NCBI RefSeq assembly: GCF_015831355.1
Contig: NZ_JADWYR010000001.1
Span: 2,232,001 to 2,296,000 of the forward strand
Reading direction: 5' to 3'
Origin: Panacibacter microcysteis
GTDB taxonomy: Bacteria; Bacteroidota; Bacteroidia; Chitinophagales; Chitinophagaceae
DNA length: 64,000 bases
Made by a program: the position numbers and the translations under genes. Numbering within the stretch: position 1 is the first letter of the stretch; each line of letters starts with the position of its first letter. Below the pieces are notes generated by a model. That model saw only the letters and a program-made list of their open reading frames with translations. It did no database searches and was not told the origin of the DNA. Below are positions 55,446-62,804 of this stretch, piece after piece.

Positions 55446-55618
55446 AGTCTGTTGGATTTACGCAATAAATTTATCGCTTTTCCTCGCCACTATAACAGCA
55501 AAACGTTGCTTTTATTGTTTCAGAAAGAATGCCATCGAAAAGTTTTAACAAAAAAGGCCGCATAAGAAAGAAGAGATAAATTTCATTCATTGCATCCCGC
55601 TTACCGGCCATTAATAAA

Positions 55619-55640
55619 AAAGACCGGGAAACCGGTCTTT
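55619..55640 (-). terminator. Rho-independent terminator of the carB C-terminal half gene
   Basis: Perfect 9-bp stem AAAGACCGG / CCGGTCTTT, loop GAAA; T run in minus-strand reading. It lies 4 bp beyond the stop of the carB-like gene. Confidence 0.9.
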
Positions 55641-55643
55641 AAA

Positions 55644-56837
55644 TTATTTACTCAGGTACATACTCTTCTCTTTGTACAAAGTTCTGAAATATGGATCCCG
55701 CAGATCTTTTATAAAGCGGATGGCCTCTCCTGTACTTTTCATTTCGGGCCCGAGCTCTTTGTTTACGTTCGGAAATTTATTAAAGCTGAACACCGGTTCC
55801 TTGATGGCAAAACCATCCAGCTTTTTTTCCATGGTAAACTCTTTCAGTTTTGCAGCACCAATCATTACTTTGGTAGCGATGTTCAGGTAAGGTATCTGGT
55901 AAGCTTTTGCAATAAATGGCGTGGTGCGGCTTGCACGCGGGTTAGCTTCGATTACATACACTTTACCATCTTTAATAGCAAACTGTATGTTTATAAGTCC
56001 TCTTATATCGAGTGCCCGGGCAATTTTTTCAGCATAGTATTCCATGGTGGTTACTTCCAGCGGTGTAAGGTTAAATGCTGGTAATACCGCATTGCTATCG
56101 CCACTGTGTATACCTGCAGGCTCAATATGTTCCATTACGCCCATTACATGAAATTCTTCCCCGTCAAAAATGCCGTCTATTTCTGCTTCCTGGCAACGAT
56201 CGAGAAAATGGTCAATGAGAATTTTATTGTTGGGTATGTGTTTAAGCAGGCTGATAACGGCTTTTTCCACTTCATCATCATTGATCACGATACGCATTCT
56301 TTGTCCGCCCAAAACATAGCTGGGTCTTACCAGTACCGGGTAACCAACTTTGTTGGCCACTTCTATGGCTTCATCAGCCGTAAAGGCCGTACCGTAAGCA
56401 GGGTAAGGAATATCGAGGTCTTTCAGCAAATCACTAAAGCGGCCACGATCTTCGGCGATATCCATACTATCGAATGATGTGCCGATGATTTTTATCCCTT
56501 TTTCCGTAAGCTTTTTGGCAAGCTTCAGCGCAGTTTGTCCGCCCAGTTGCACAATTACACCTTCCGGTTGTTCCAGTTCTATAATTTCCCACAGGTGCTC
56601 CCAGTAAACGGGTTCGAAATACAGCTTATCGGCCATATCAAAATCCGTACTTACTGTTTCCGGGTTGCAATTGATCATAATTGCCTCGTAGCCGCATTCT
56701 TTTATTGCCAGTAAACCATGTACACAGCAATAATCAAATTCAATACCCTGACCAATTCTGTTAGGACCGCTACCTAAAACAATGATTTTCTTTTTTTGCG
56801 AAGGAATAGACTCGTTTGATGAAATTGTTTGATTCAT
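55644..56837 (-). CDS. carB: Carbamoyl-phosphate synthetase large subunit, C-terminal synthetase half only
   Basis: 397 residues with its own ATG and terminator. It matches only the second ATP-grasp half of CarB, about residues 545-935 of the usual ~1070: KIIVLGSGPNRIGQGIEFDYCCVHGLLAIKECGYE, INCNPETVSTDFDMADKLYFEP, VIVQLGGQTALKLAKKL, GYPVLVRPSYVLGGQRMRIV and VIEANPRASRTTPFIAKA are CarB signatures. The MGS-like allosteric domain at the end is missing. This half normally phosphorylates carbamate. The N-terminal half (glutaminase-derived ammonia and bicarbonate phosphorylation) is not in the window. It could be an authentic split subunit or an independent partial duplication; every visible residue looks functional. 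Confidence 0.9.
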   Translation of the reverse strand: MNQTISSNESIPSQKKKIIVLGSGPNRIGQGIEFDYCCVHGLLAIKECGYEAIMINCNPETVSTDFDMADKLYFEPVYWEHLWEIIELEQPEGVIVQLGGQTALKLAKKLTEKGIKIIGTSFDSMDIAEDRGRFSDLLKDLDIPYPAYGTAFTADEAIEVANKVGYPVLVRPSYVLGGQRMRIVINDDEVEKAVISLLKHIPNNKILIDHFLDRCQEAEIDGIFDGEEFHVMGVMEHIEPAGIHSGDSNAVLPAFNLTPLEVTTMEYYAEKIARALDIRGLINIQFAIKDGKVYVIEANPRASRTTPFIAKAYQIPYLNIATKVMIGAAKLKEFTMEKKLDGFAIKEPVFSFNKFPNVNKELGPEMKSTGEAIRFIKDLRDPYFRTLYKEKSMYLSK

Positions 56838-57015
56838 TTCTTGAAAAGATTGCGCAAAATTAAGGGTATGAAAACTTATAGAAACATAAAATTCCGCATT
56901 ATGTATAACATGTGCATATGCGGTCGTTTAAAAAACAATGGTGGGCCCGGCAGCAGCAAAACTATTGAGCGTTCGTTGCGTCGCACTCTTGTACGGCAAA
57001 GCTTTGCGCAGCATG

Positions 57016-57085
57016 GTGAGACGTGAGACGTGAATGGTCAATGGTGAATGGTGAAACGGCAGACGTGAGACGTGAGATGTGAAAT
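57016..57085 (+). repeat. Degenerate heptanucleotide tandem array (10 units)
   Basis: GTGAGAC, GTGAGAC, GTGAATG, GTCAATG, GTGAATG, GTGAAAC, GGCAGAC, GTGAGAC, GTGAGAT, GTGAAAT; same heptamer vocabulary as the array at 52494. Confidence 0.9.
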
Positions 57086-57219
57086 ATTCTTATTCAATCA
57101 ACGTGGTTGCAATTCCGCATCGTGCTGATGCAACCACTGCTAAAGCCATATCAGTATGTCAGGCTTATTCAGCACGAAAGCAGGAAAAGGCCGTACATCT
57201 TTTTTTGCCTGGCTTTTTG

Positions 57220-57245
57220 GTTCTTTTGTGTCAAAACAAAAGAAC
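57220..57245. repeat. Perfect 9-bp inverted repeat within composite copy 2
   Basis: GTTCTTTTG (57220-57228), loop of 8, CAAAAGAAC (57237-57245). Confidence 0.75.
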
Positions 57246-57421
57246 GGTAAACAACCTGGAAGAAACAAATCATTATATGAACCGAAAAATGCTCATTACC
57301 TGCACAAAAGCTATTTGCTGAAAATCATAGCAAGGCCGCACCCTTGATGCACAAAGAACAGAACGCACAAGTGAGTGACACAACAGGCGATGATAGTAGC
57401 AATGCAGCTTAATACAAAACA

Positions 57422-58183
57422 TTAAAAAACGTTTTGGCCGTACAGATCAATAAGGCAGGCAGTGAGGTTAAATACGAAATGAAAGATAATACCATACCAG
57501 AGCGTATTATATTTTCTGCGCAACGAGCCAATCAGGATACCGAAGGGGATAAGCCAGACCAGCGAGAAAAAATTGAGGTGTATGGCGGCAAAAATAAAAC
57601 CGGTAATCATTACCACCATGCGCTCATCCAGGAAGGCATTGAAATAATTATACAACACACTGCGAAAAGCAATTTCTTCAAATACTGCGGGCATGAACGC
57701 GATAGAATAGATCATGACCAGCACGGGGAACTGGTAAATACGGTAGGGCTCGAACAGACTGGTATCTACCTGGAAAATAGAGACATTGATCTGCTTAATG
57801 GTAAGACTGATAACTGTGGAAAAAGCAACCGACCCTGCAATAACGCCAAGCAATACCAACACATTGAAGTTGTTGAACTTTAGTACCGGCTTTATAGTGG
57901 CCCTGTTTCTCCAGGCAAAATATACTGTGACCGCAGCAAGGGATATTTCTACGAAGAACAGGCTGTCGTAACTTGTAAACCAGTTGGTAAAACGCACCGT
58001 GAGACAGAAGAACAGGTAGATGGTGTAGAATACCAGGGCACCGCGCAGGTGCCGGTTATTGAAGATATCTACCCGCCCGGCATCTGTACCAAGATAAGCA
58101 CCACAATGATGGCAAAAACGATGGTAGCCTTTTACGCTGGTATCGCAATCGTCGCAATAATATGTATCCTGATCTGGCTCCAT
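57422..58183 (-). CDS. CPBP-family intramembrane metalloprotease with N-terminal zinc ribbon
   Basis: 253 residues. Four N-terminal cysteines (YYCDDCDTSVKGYHRFCHHCGAY) form a zinc ribbon, followed by about seven helices. The ABI/CPBP motifs are present: EEIAFRSVLYNYF (EExxxR, motif 1) and FIFAAIHLNFFSLVWLIPFGILIGSL (FxxxH and the later motif). These proteases include prenyl-protein processing-like Rce1 homologues; bacterial members often relate to bacteriocin self-immunity or membrane proteolysis. The substrate is unknown. Its ATG overlaps the stop of the upstream gene by one base (TAATG), indicating translational coupling with the zinc-ribbon membrane protein. Confidence 0.9.
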   Translation of the reverse strand: MEPDQDTYYCDDCDTSVKGYHRFCHHCGAYLGTDAGRVDIFNNRHLRGALVFYTIYLFFCLTVRFTNWFTSYDSLFFVEISLAAVTVYFAWRNRATIKPVLKFNNFNVLVLLGVIAGSVAFSTVISLTIKQINVSIFQVDTSLFEPYRIYQFPVLVMIYSIAFMPAVFEEIAFRSVLYNYFNAFLDERMVVMITGFIFAAIHLNFFSLVWLIPFGILIGSLRRKYNTLWYGIIFHFVFNLTACLIDLYGQNVF

Positions 58184-58803
58184 TAAATTATCAGCATTTC
58201 TTCATTTACAAGGTCTGTTCTATAAGCTGCCTGTATACCCCTGAACAATAACCACGATATGGTGGTGCAAAAGATAATGGTGTAAATACCCTGCACAGTC
58301 TTAAACGAGTTGGTAAGCTCGCCGAATACGGCAATGGTTGAAAAGGTAACCACAATAACAAAAGCTGTTAGTATGGCAGTAAACGGTCTTTTGGCGCTCC
58401 ACCTTGCCAGCAGGAAAAAAAGCCCGGTGCAGGCAGCCGAAATAAGACTAAGCCAGATGCGCTCATCAAGCGTGGAAAATAAAATGCCGACGGCACTGGC
58501 AAAGAATATTGCCGACAAGATGTATAACACACTTCTTGCTACCTGTATGGTAAATTCATTCTTCTGAAGTGTTTCTTTGCGCTGTTTTTCGCGATACTGG
58601 AAAAGCAGTTGTGTTTCATCTTCCTGCTGCGGAAAGCCGCAATTGGTGCAGAAATGATGGCTGTTGTCATTTATATAAAAACACCTGCGGCATGTGGCAA
58701 AGTTTGTGGAAACATGCCTTACATGCGGCAGGTGTGCGTTTATGCGGGCTGCTTTGGTATAACGTGCGGGAAGAAAAAGTTTATACTCCATCTGCTGCAA
58801 CAT
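58183..58803 (-). CDS. Zinc-ribbon membrane protein of unknown function
   Basis: 206 residues. An N-terminal cysteine cluster CRRCFYINDNSHHFCTNCGFP gives a second zinc ribbon in this operon, then a charged segment (QYREKQRKETLQKNEF) and four helices (VARSVLYILSAIFFASAVGIL, IWLSLISAACTGLFFLLAR, AILTAFVIVVTFSTIAVFGEL, IYTIIFCTTISWLLFRGI). No family recognised beyond the zinc ribbon. Position and one-base overlap with the CPBP gene suggest both act together, the ribbon possibly as a pairing domain. Confidence 0.8.
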   Translation of the reverse strand: MLQQMEYKLFLPARYTKAARINAHLPHVRHVSTNFATCRRCFYINDNSHHFCTNCGFPQQEDETQLLFQYREKQRKETLQKNEFTIQVARSVLYILSAIFFASAVGILFSTLDERIWLSLISAACTGLFFLLARWSAKRPFTAILTAFVIVVTFSTIAVFGELTNSFKTVQGIYTIIFCTTISWLLFRGIQAAYRTDLVNEEMLII

Positions 58804-58842
58804 ACTGAAAAAGCCGCAAAGAAAAACAGCTATTGTGGGCGG

Positions 58843-60354
58843 TTATTTGAGCGGTATATCGCGTTTGAGCATTTCATTACGGTTGGCCATTTCCCATGCA
58901 GTGTAAAACACAAGTTTTACACGTTTTGCCATCAGGTCGAAATTGATCTTGTCAACAGTATCTGATGGCTGGTGATAATCTGCGTGTGTACCGTTGAAAT
59001 AGAATATAACAGGCACACCATTTTTGGCAAAGTTGAAATGATCTGACCGGTAGTAAAAACGGTTTGGATCTTTTGGGTCATTGTATTTCCGGTCGAGTTC
59101 CATTTTTACAAACCTGTTATTAATACTGTCGCTGATGGGCAGCAGATCGCTGCTTAGTTTATCTTCCCCAATGGTGTACACATAGTTCATAGAGTCGCCG
59201 TAATTTCTTTCCGGGTCTATCCTGCCCACCATATCGATATTGAGGTCCACAGAGGTTTTGTTGAGCGGGTAAACGGGATGTGCAGCGTAGTATTCTGAAC
59301 CCCATAAACCTTTCTCTTCGCCCGACACCGTCATAAACACGATAGAGCGTTTGGGCGTGTAGCCTTTTTGTTTTGCTTTGGCAAAAGCTTCGGCCAGTTC
59401 AAGCACGCTTGTTGTACCAGAGCCGTCGTCATCTGCACCGTAATAGATAACCGTATCTCTTTTACCAAGATGATCGTAGTGAGCAGTAATGAATACATAT
59501 TCGTCTTTTTTCTCGCCACCTGGTAATAAACCCATTACATTACTGCTCTGCAGGTTATTGGTTACGGTATTTGCCGAGAATGTAAAAGCGGCCGCATAAC
59601 TGCCTGTTTGCACCTGCTGTACATCTTTAAAAGATGCCATTGATTTGCCCAGCAGCAACGCAGCGGTAGTATAAGAAACAGAAACAGCGGGCAAGGGTTT
59701 ACCCTGGCTTTGCTTCAGGTACATGTTACCCTTTACAGTAGTACTTTTTTTAGGAAAATCCTTTGCAATCACAATAATACCTTTTGCGCCATTGGTTCTT
59801 GCCTGCATCATTTTAGCATATACAGAAGCAGGGTTGCGAAAACTATATTGCACAGCGGGTTTATCAGCATCTGTGGCAGTACCTTCGGCAACAATTACCC
59901 ATTTGTCTTTTACATTATTGCTTTTAAAATCATTTCTTGTAGAGTCTGCAATACCAAAACCAACAAATACCACACTGTCGCCGCTCCACGAACCGGTTGA
60001 CATAGACAATGGGCTTATTACATAATCGGTATACATGTTGAGCGACTTACCATTTACAGTAAAGGATGAGGTGGCAAGCGAATCCTGGAACACGGGAAAG
60101 TTCATTTGGTAACTATCGCCGTTACCCGGTAATAAGCCGAGTTGTTTAAAGTAATCTTCAATAAAGGCTGCTGCTTTTTTTTGTGCAGGGGTTGCGGTTT
60201 CACGTCCTTCCATTCCCGGGCCTGCAATTACAGAAAGTTTTGCTTTAAGATCAGCTTCTGTAATTGTTTTGGCGATCTTCTGTAATTTTTTGGTGCTTTG
60301 CGCATAAGTTAATGTGGTGCATAGCAATGCAGCTAAAACAAACGTTCTTCTCAT
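58843..60354 (-). CDS. M28-family zinc metallopeptidase with PA domain
   Basis: 503 residues, signal peptide MRRTFVLAALLCTTLTYAQ. A protease-associated (PA) insert lies near residues 120-240 (VVFVGFGIADSTRNDFKSNNVKDKWVIVAEG). The M28 catalytic domain has the complete metal set: ITAHYDHLG (H), YYGADDDGSGT (D), VSGEEKGLWGSEYY (E-E), NIDMVGRID (D) and GTHADYHQPSDT (H). Likely an exported aminopeptidase or glutaminyl cyclase-like hydrolase. It lies 39 bp upstream of the zinc-ribbon membrane gene on the same strand, so the three genes could share one transcript. Confidence 0.94.
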   Translation of the reverse strand: MRRTFVLAALLCTTLTYAQSTKKLQKIAKTITEADLKAKLSVIAGPGMEGRETATPAQKKAAAFIEDYFKQLGLLPGNGDSYQMNFPVFQDSLATSSFTVNGKSLNMYTDYVISPLSMSTGSWSGDSVVFVGFGIADSTRNDFKSNNVKDKWVIVAEGTATDADKPAVQYSFRNPASVYAKMMQARTNGAKGIIVIAKDFPKKSTTVKGNMYLKQSQGKPLPAVSVSYTTAALLLGKSMASFKDVQQVQTGSYAAAFTFSANTVTNNLQSSNVMGLLPGGEKKDEYVFITAHYDHLGKRDTVIYYGADDDGSGTTSVLELAEAFAKAKQKGYTPKRSIVFMTVSGEEKGLWGSEYYAAHPVYPLNKTSVDLNIDMVGRIDPERNYGDSMNYVYTIGEDKLSSDLLPISDSINNRFVKMELDRKYNDPKDPNRFYYRSDHFNFAKNGVPVIFYFNGTHADYHQPSDTVDKINFDLMAKRVKLVFYTAWEMANRNEMLKRDIPLK

Positions 60355-60627
60355 GTGTAAAATTTATAAATGACGATATGCTTAAAACTTCCGCTAATAT
60401 CGATGGAAAAACTATTGGGAAGATTTTTATTTTTTAAGCAATATCCGTTGTTATACTTATCCATTGCAGATACTTACGGCTCACCTAAATGCCTGCATAC
60501 TGCGGGTGTTTCGATCAACGTTTTTTTTGCGCAGCCACGATGGCGTTTCCTGTTTCATTGTAAGCTTATTTAATTAACAAAAGGTGTAACATTCGCAGGC
60601 CAACGCTCACAAACCCCTTTATCTGCT

Positions 60628-60635
60628 TATATTTG
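60628..60635 (+). promoter_or_regulatory. Putative minus-7 box of the DEAD-box helicase gene
   Basis: TATATTTG is a perfect TAnnTTTG match in the 308-bp divergent gap 60355-60662, which otherwise shows nothing. The TTG inside the box cannot be the start of translation if the promoter is real. Confidence 0.55.
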
Positions 60636-60662
60636 CCGCAACGGACTTCAAACAAACAACAC

Positions 60663-61901
60663 TTGACATTTAAAGATTTAAAACTTAACGAACAGCTACT
60701 GGAAGGCATTGACTCCATGGGTTATGAAAAAGCCACACCTATACAAGAGCAGGTAATTCCACCAATATTAGCCGGTAAAGACATCATCGCATCTGCGCAG
60801 ACAGGAACAGGCAAAACCGCCGCTTTTCTACTACCCCTGCTGCATAAACTGCTTACAGAAGAACACGATCACCATCATATCAATGCCATGATCATTGTAC
60901 CAACACGTGAGCTGGCGGTACAGATTTCACAGGCACTGGAAGGTCTTTCATATTTTACTTCCGTAAGTTCAATACCCGTTTACGGCGGCAGCGATGGCGC
61001 CATTTTTACCACGGAGAAAAAAGCATTATCCAGCGGTGTAGACGTGGTCGTGTGCACACCGGGCAGAATGATTGCGCATTTAAATATGGGTTATGTAAAA
61101 CTAAACGACCTGCGTTACCTGATACTCGATGAGGCCGACCGTATGCTGGATATGGGTTTCAAAGACGATATAATGCGCATCATTGGCTACCTGCCAAAGC
61201 AAAGACAAAATCTGCTGTTCTCTGCAACCATGCCGCATAAGATCCGTGAACTGGCAAGAACAATTTTACACAATCCTGTAGAAATAAACATTGCAGTTTC
61301 CAAGCCACCCGAGCAAATCAAACAGGAAGCGTTTGTGGTGTATGAAACACAAAAGATCCCGCTGATAAAATATGTACTTACGCAGCAGGAATACAACAGC
61401 GTTATCATTTTTTGCTCCCGCAAACAGAATGTAAAGCAACTTACACGAGACCTGAAACAGGCTAAGTTTTCAGTAAACGAAATACACTCAGATCTTGAAC
61501 AGGAGCAGCGTGAGCAGGTATTGCTCGATTTCAAAAACAGGAAAACAAAAATACTTGTAGCTACAGATATTCTTAGCCGTGGCATTGATATAGAAGACAT
61601 AGAGTTGGTCATTAATTACGATGTACCAAACGATGGTGAAGATTATGTACACCGTATTGGCCGTACAGCCAGGGCCGCAAGTACCGGCACCGCTTATACT
61701 TTCATCAGCGAAACCGAACAAAACAAATTTGCCCGTATAGAACAACTGCTGGGGCATGCTGTAACAAAAGCAACCGTTCCTGCTACATTCGGAGAAACAC
61801 CTGCTTACACACCCAGGCAGAGAAGAACCGGCGGTGGCGGTGGCGGCGGTAGTAATGGCAAACGCCGCTATTTTAAACCCAACGCAAACAGGAAAAAATA
61901 A
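60663..61901 (+). CDS. DEAD-box RNA helicase with apparent TTG start
   Basis: 412 residues from a TTG at 60663 giving (M)TFKDLKLNEQLLEGIDSMG, the usual Q-motif region beginning (FKDLKLNEQLLEGI...PIQEQVIPPILAG). There is no ATG in a suitable place; the only other upstream start, TTG 60633, falls in a minus-7 box. Motifs: I AQTGTGKTAAF, Ia PTRELAVQ, II DEAD, III SAT, then domain 2 with IFCSRKQNVKQL, TDILSRGIDIEDIELVINYDVPNDGEDYVHRIGRTARA. C-terminal Gly/Arg/Lys tail (TGGGGGGGSNGKRRYF). RhlE-like; involved in ribosome or RNA remodelling. Confidence 0.94.
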   Translation: MTFKDLKLNEQLLEGIDSMGYEKATPIQEQVIPPILAGKDIIASAQTGTGKTAAFLLPLLHKLLTEEHDHHHINAMIIVPTRELAVQISQALEGLSYFTSVSSIPVYGGSDGAIFTTEKKALSSGVDVVVCTPGRMIAHLNMGYVKLNDLRYLILDEADRMLDMGFKDDIMRIIGYLPKQRQNLLFSATMPHKIRELARTILHNPVEINIAVSKPPEQIKQEAFVVYETQKIPLIKYVLTQQEYNSVIIFCSRKQNVKQLTRDLKQAKFSVNEIHSDLEQEQREQVLLDFKNRKTKILVATDILSRGIDIEDIELVINYDVPNDGEDYVHRIGRTARAASTGTAYTFISETEQNKFARIEQLLGHAVTKATVPATFGETPAYTPRQRRTGGGGGGGSNGKRRYFKPNANRKK

Positions 61902-61931
61902 TTTTGGGTAACCGGCAGTATTGGTGCTATT

Positions 61932-61959
61932 TGGCACCGGTTGTGTCACTCACTTGTAC
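61932..61959 (-). repeat. Dispersed intergenic repeat, type B core, left-facing copy
   Basis: TGGCACCGGTTGTGTCACTCACTTGTAC (core 61940-61959), 38 bp beyond the helicase stop. Together with the right-facing copy at 62747 it brackets the next gene. Confidence 0.86.
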
Positions 61960-62138
61960 TGCAGTGCTACACGCAGCAAACGATACTGCATAGCCGAAGA
62001 GAAAGCTTACATAACCTGCAGGCAATACTGCTTTACCCATTTGCACATCCTGCAACGCTGATATTATCTTTATTCATATATTAGTTTAAGTAATGCCCGT
62101 GTGGTGAATGCCAATCGTGTACACTTAAAATATGATAT

Positions 62139-62612
62139 ATGAATGAAGACAGCAAGCTTAAAAAGGCTGTGCTTATTACAAGCATTACGTTGTTTGTACT
62201 GTCATTAACGCAAAAGAGTTTTTGTACTACGTCGGAGTGCAGTGATTCAATAATGGTATTGTTACTTGGCTGGGGTGCCATATTTTCCGATGCAGCAGGT
62301 ATGGCCTGGTATGCCAACCCTCTGTTGTTTGCTGCGTGGTGGCTGCTTAAACCAAACCTCAGGTTATCCATGACATTCAGCGCATTTGCCGGTTTGCTCT
62401 CTCTTTCATTTTTGATATTTGATAATATTACCGATAATGAGGGCGGCCAGGCGCATCGCATTGTTAGTCATAACGCCGGTTATTGGTTGTGGTTATCCGG
62501 CTGCCTGGTAATGCTGGCAGGCACATTTGTTTTAATGTTCCGGTATAATATGCGGCATGTGGAAACATCTGCAGAGCGATGGTCTCAAAAAAGAAAAGAA
62601 GATTACATGTAA
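62139..62612 (+). CDS. Small membrane protein of unknown function
   Basis: 157 residues with four predicted helices (AVLITSITLFVLSLTQ, MVLLLGWGAIFSDAAGMAWY, PLLFAAWWLLKPNL, AGYWLWLSGCLVMLAGTFVLMF). Two cysteines, CTTSEC, follow the first helix. No family recognised. The start ATG at 62139 is preceded by an A/T-rich stretch. It has its own strong terminator immediately after the stop, and is flanked on both sides by outward-facing type B repeats (61932 and 62777). Confidence 0.7.
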   Translation: MNEDSKLKKAVLITSITLFVLSLTQKSFCTTSECSDSIMVLLLGWGAIFSDAAGMAWYANPLLFAAWWLLKPNLRLSMTFSAFAGLLSLSFLIFDNITDNEGGQAHRIVSHNAGYWLWLSGCLVMLAGTFVLMFRYNMRHVETSAERWSQKRKEDYM

Positions 62613-62649
62613 AAAGCAACACGGGCAACTTTGTGGCCCGTGTTGCTTT
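62613..62649 (+). terminator. Rho-independent terminator
   Basis: A perfect 14-bp stem AAAGCAACACGGGC / GCCCGTGTTGCTTT, 9-nt loop, beginning at the base after the stop codon. Confidence 0.9.
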
Positions 62650-62746
62650 GCCGGCTAAAGCATAACGCTGACGTACTGGTGAAACAGCCGTGATGTTTTT
62701 TACCACTTCGGTAAACGGGAGGCTGCAGCCGCCATAAAAAAGGGAC

Positions 62747-62777
62747 GCACAAGTGAGTGACACAACAGGCGATGCCA
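62747..62777 (+). repeat. Dispersed intergenic repeat, type B core, right-facing copy with inner arm
   Basis: Core GCACAAGTGAGTGACACAAC and outer end AGGCGATGCCA. The inner arm GGCTGCAGCCGCCATAAAAA is present just upstream. It lies 28 bp past the stop of the outer-membrane factor gene. Confidence 0.88.
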
Positions 62778-62804
62778 TAAAATACCATAGCCGGTAAACA
62801 AAAC

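Larger units (their letters stand above)
56975..57384. repeat. Paired dispersed repeat, type A left end (56975-56994) and type B right end (57365-57384)
   Basis: Left core GTTGCGTCGCACTCTTGTAC and right core GCACAAGTGAGTGACACAAC face outward as in the other pairs, but the 370-bp interior is composite copy 2. No ORF. Located in the 584-bp gap between carB and the CPBP gene. Confidence 0.84.
57016..57406. repeat. Long composite intergenic repeat, copy 2
   Basis: Counterpart of 52494-53056: AATTCCGCATCGTGC (57111-57125), AAAAGAACGG...AACAACCTGGAAG...AACAAATCA (57238-57273), GCTCATTACCTGCACAAAAGC, and type B core plus AGGCGATGATAGTAGCAATGC. Overlaps the paired element 56975-57384. Confidence 0.82.

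Noticed and set aside
55446-55618. Possible gene between the hybrid kinase and the carB terminator
   Set aside because: Only AT-rich sequence and no convincing reading frame.
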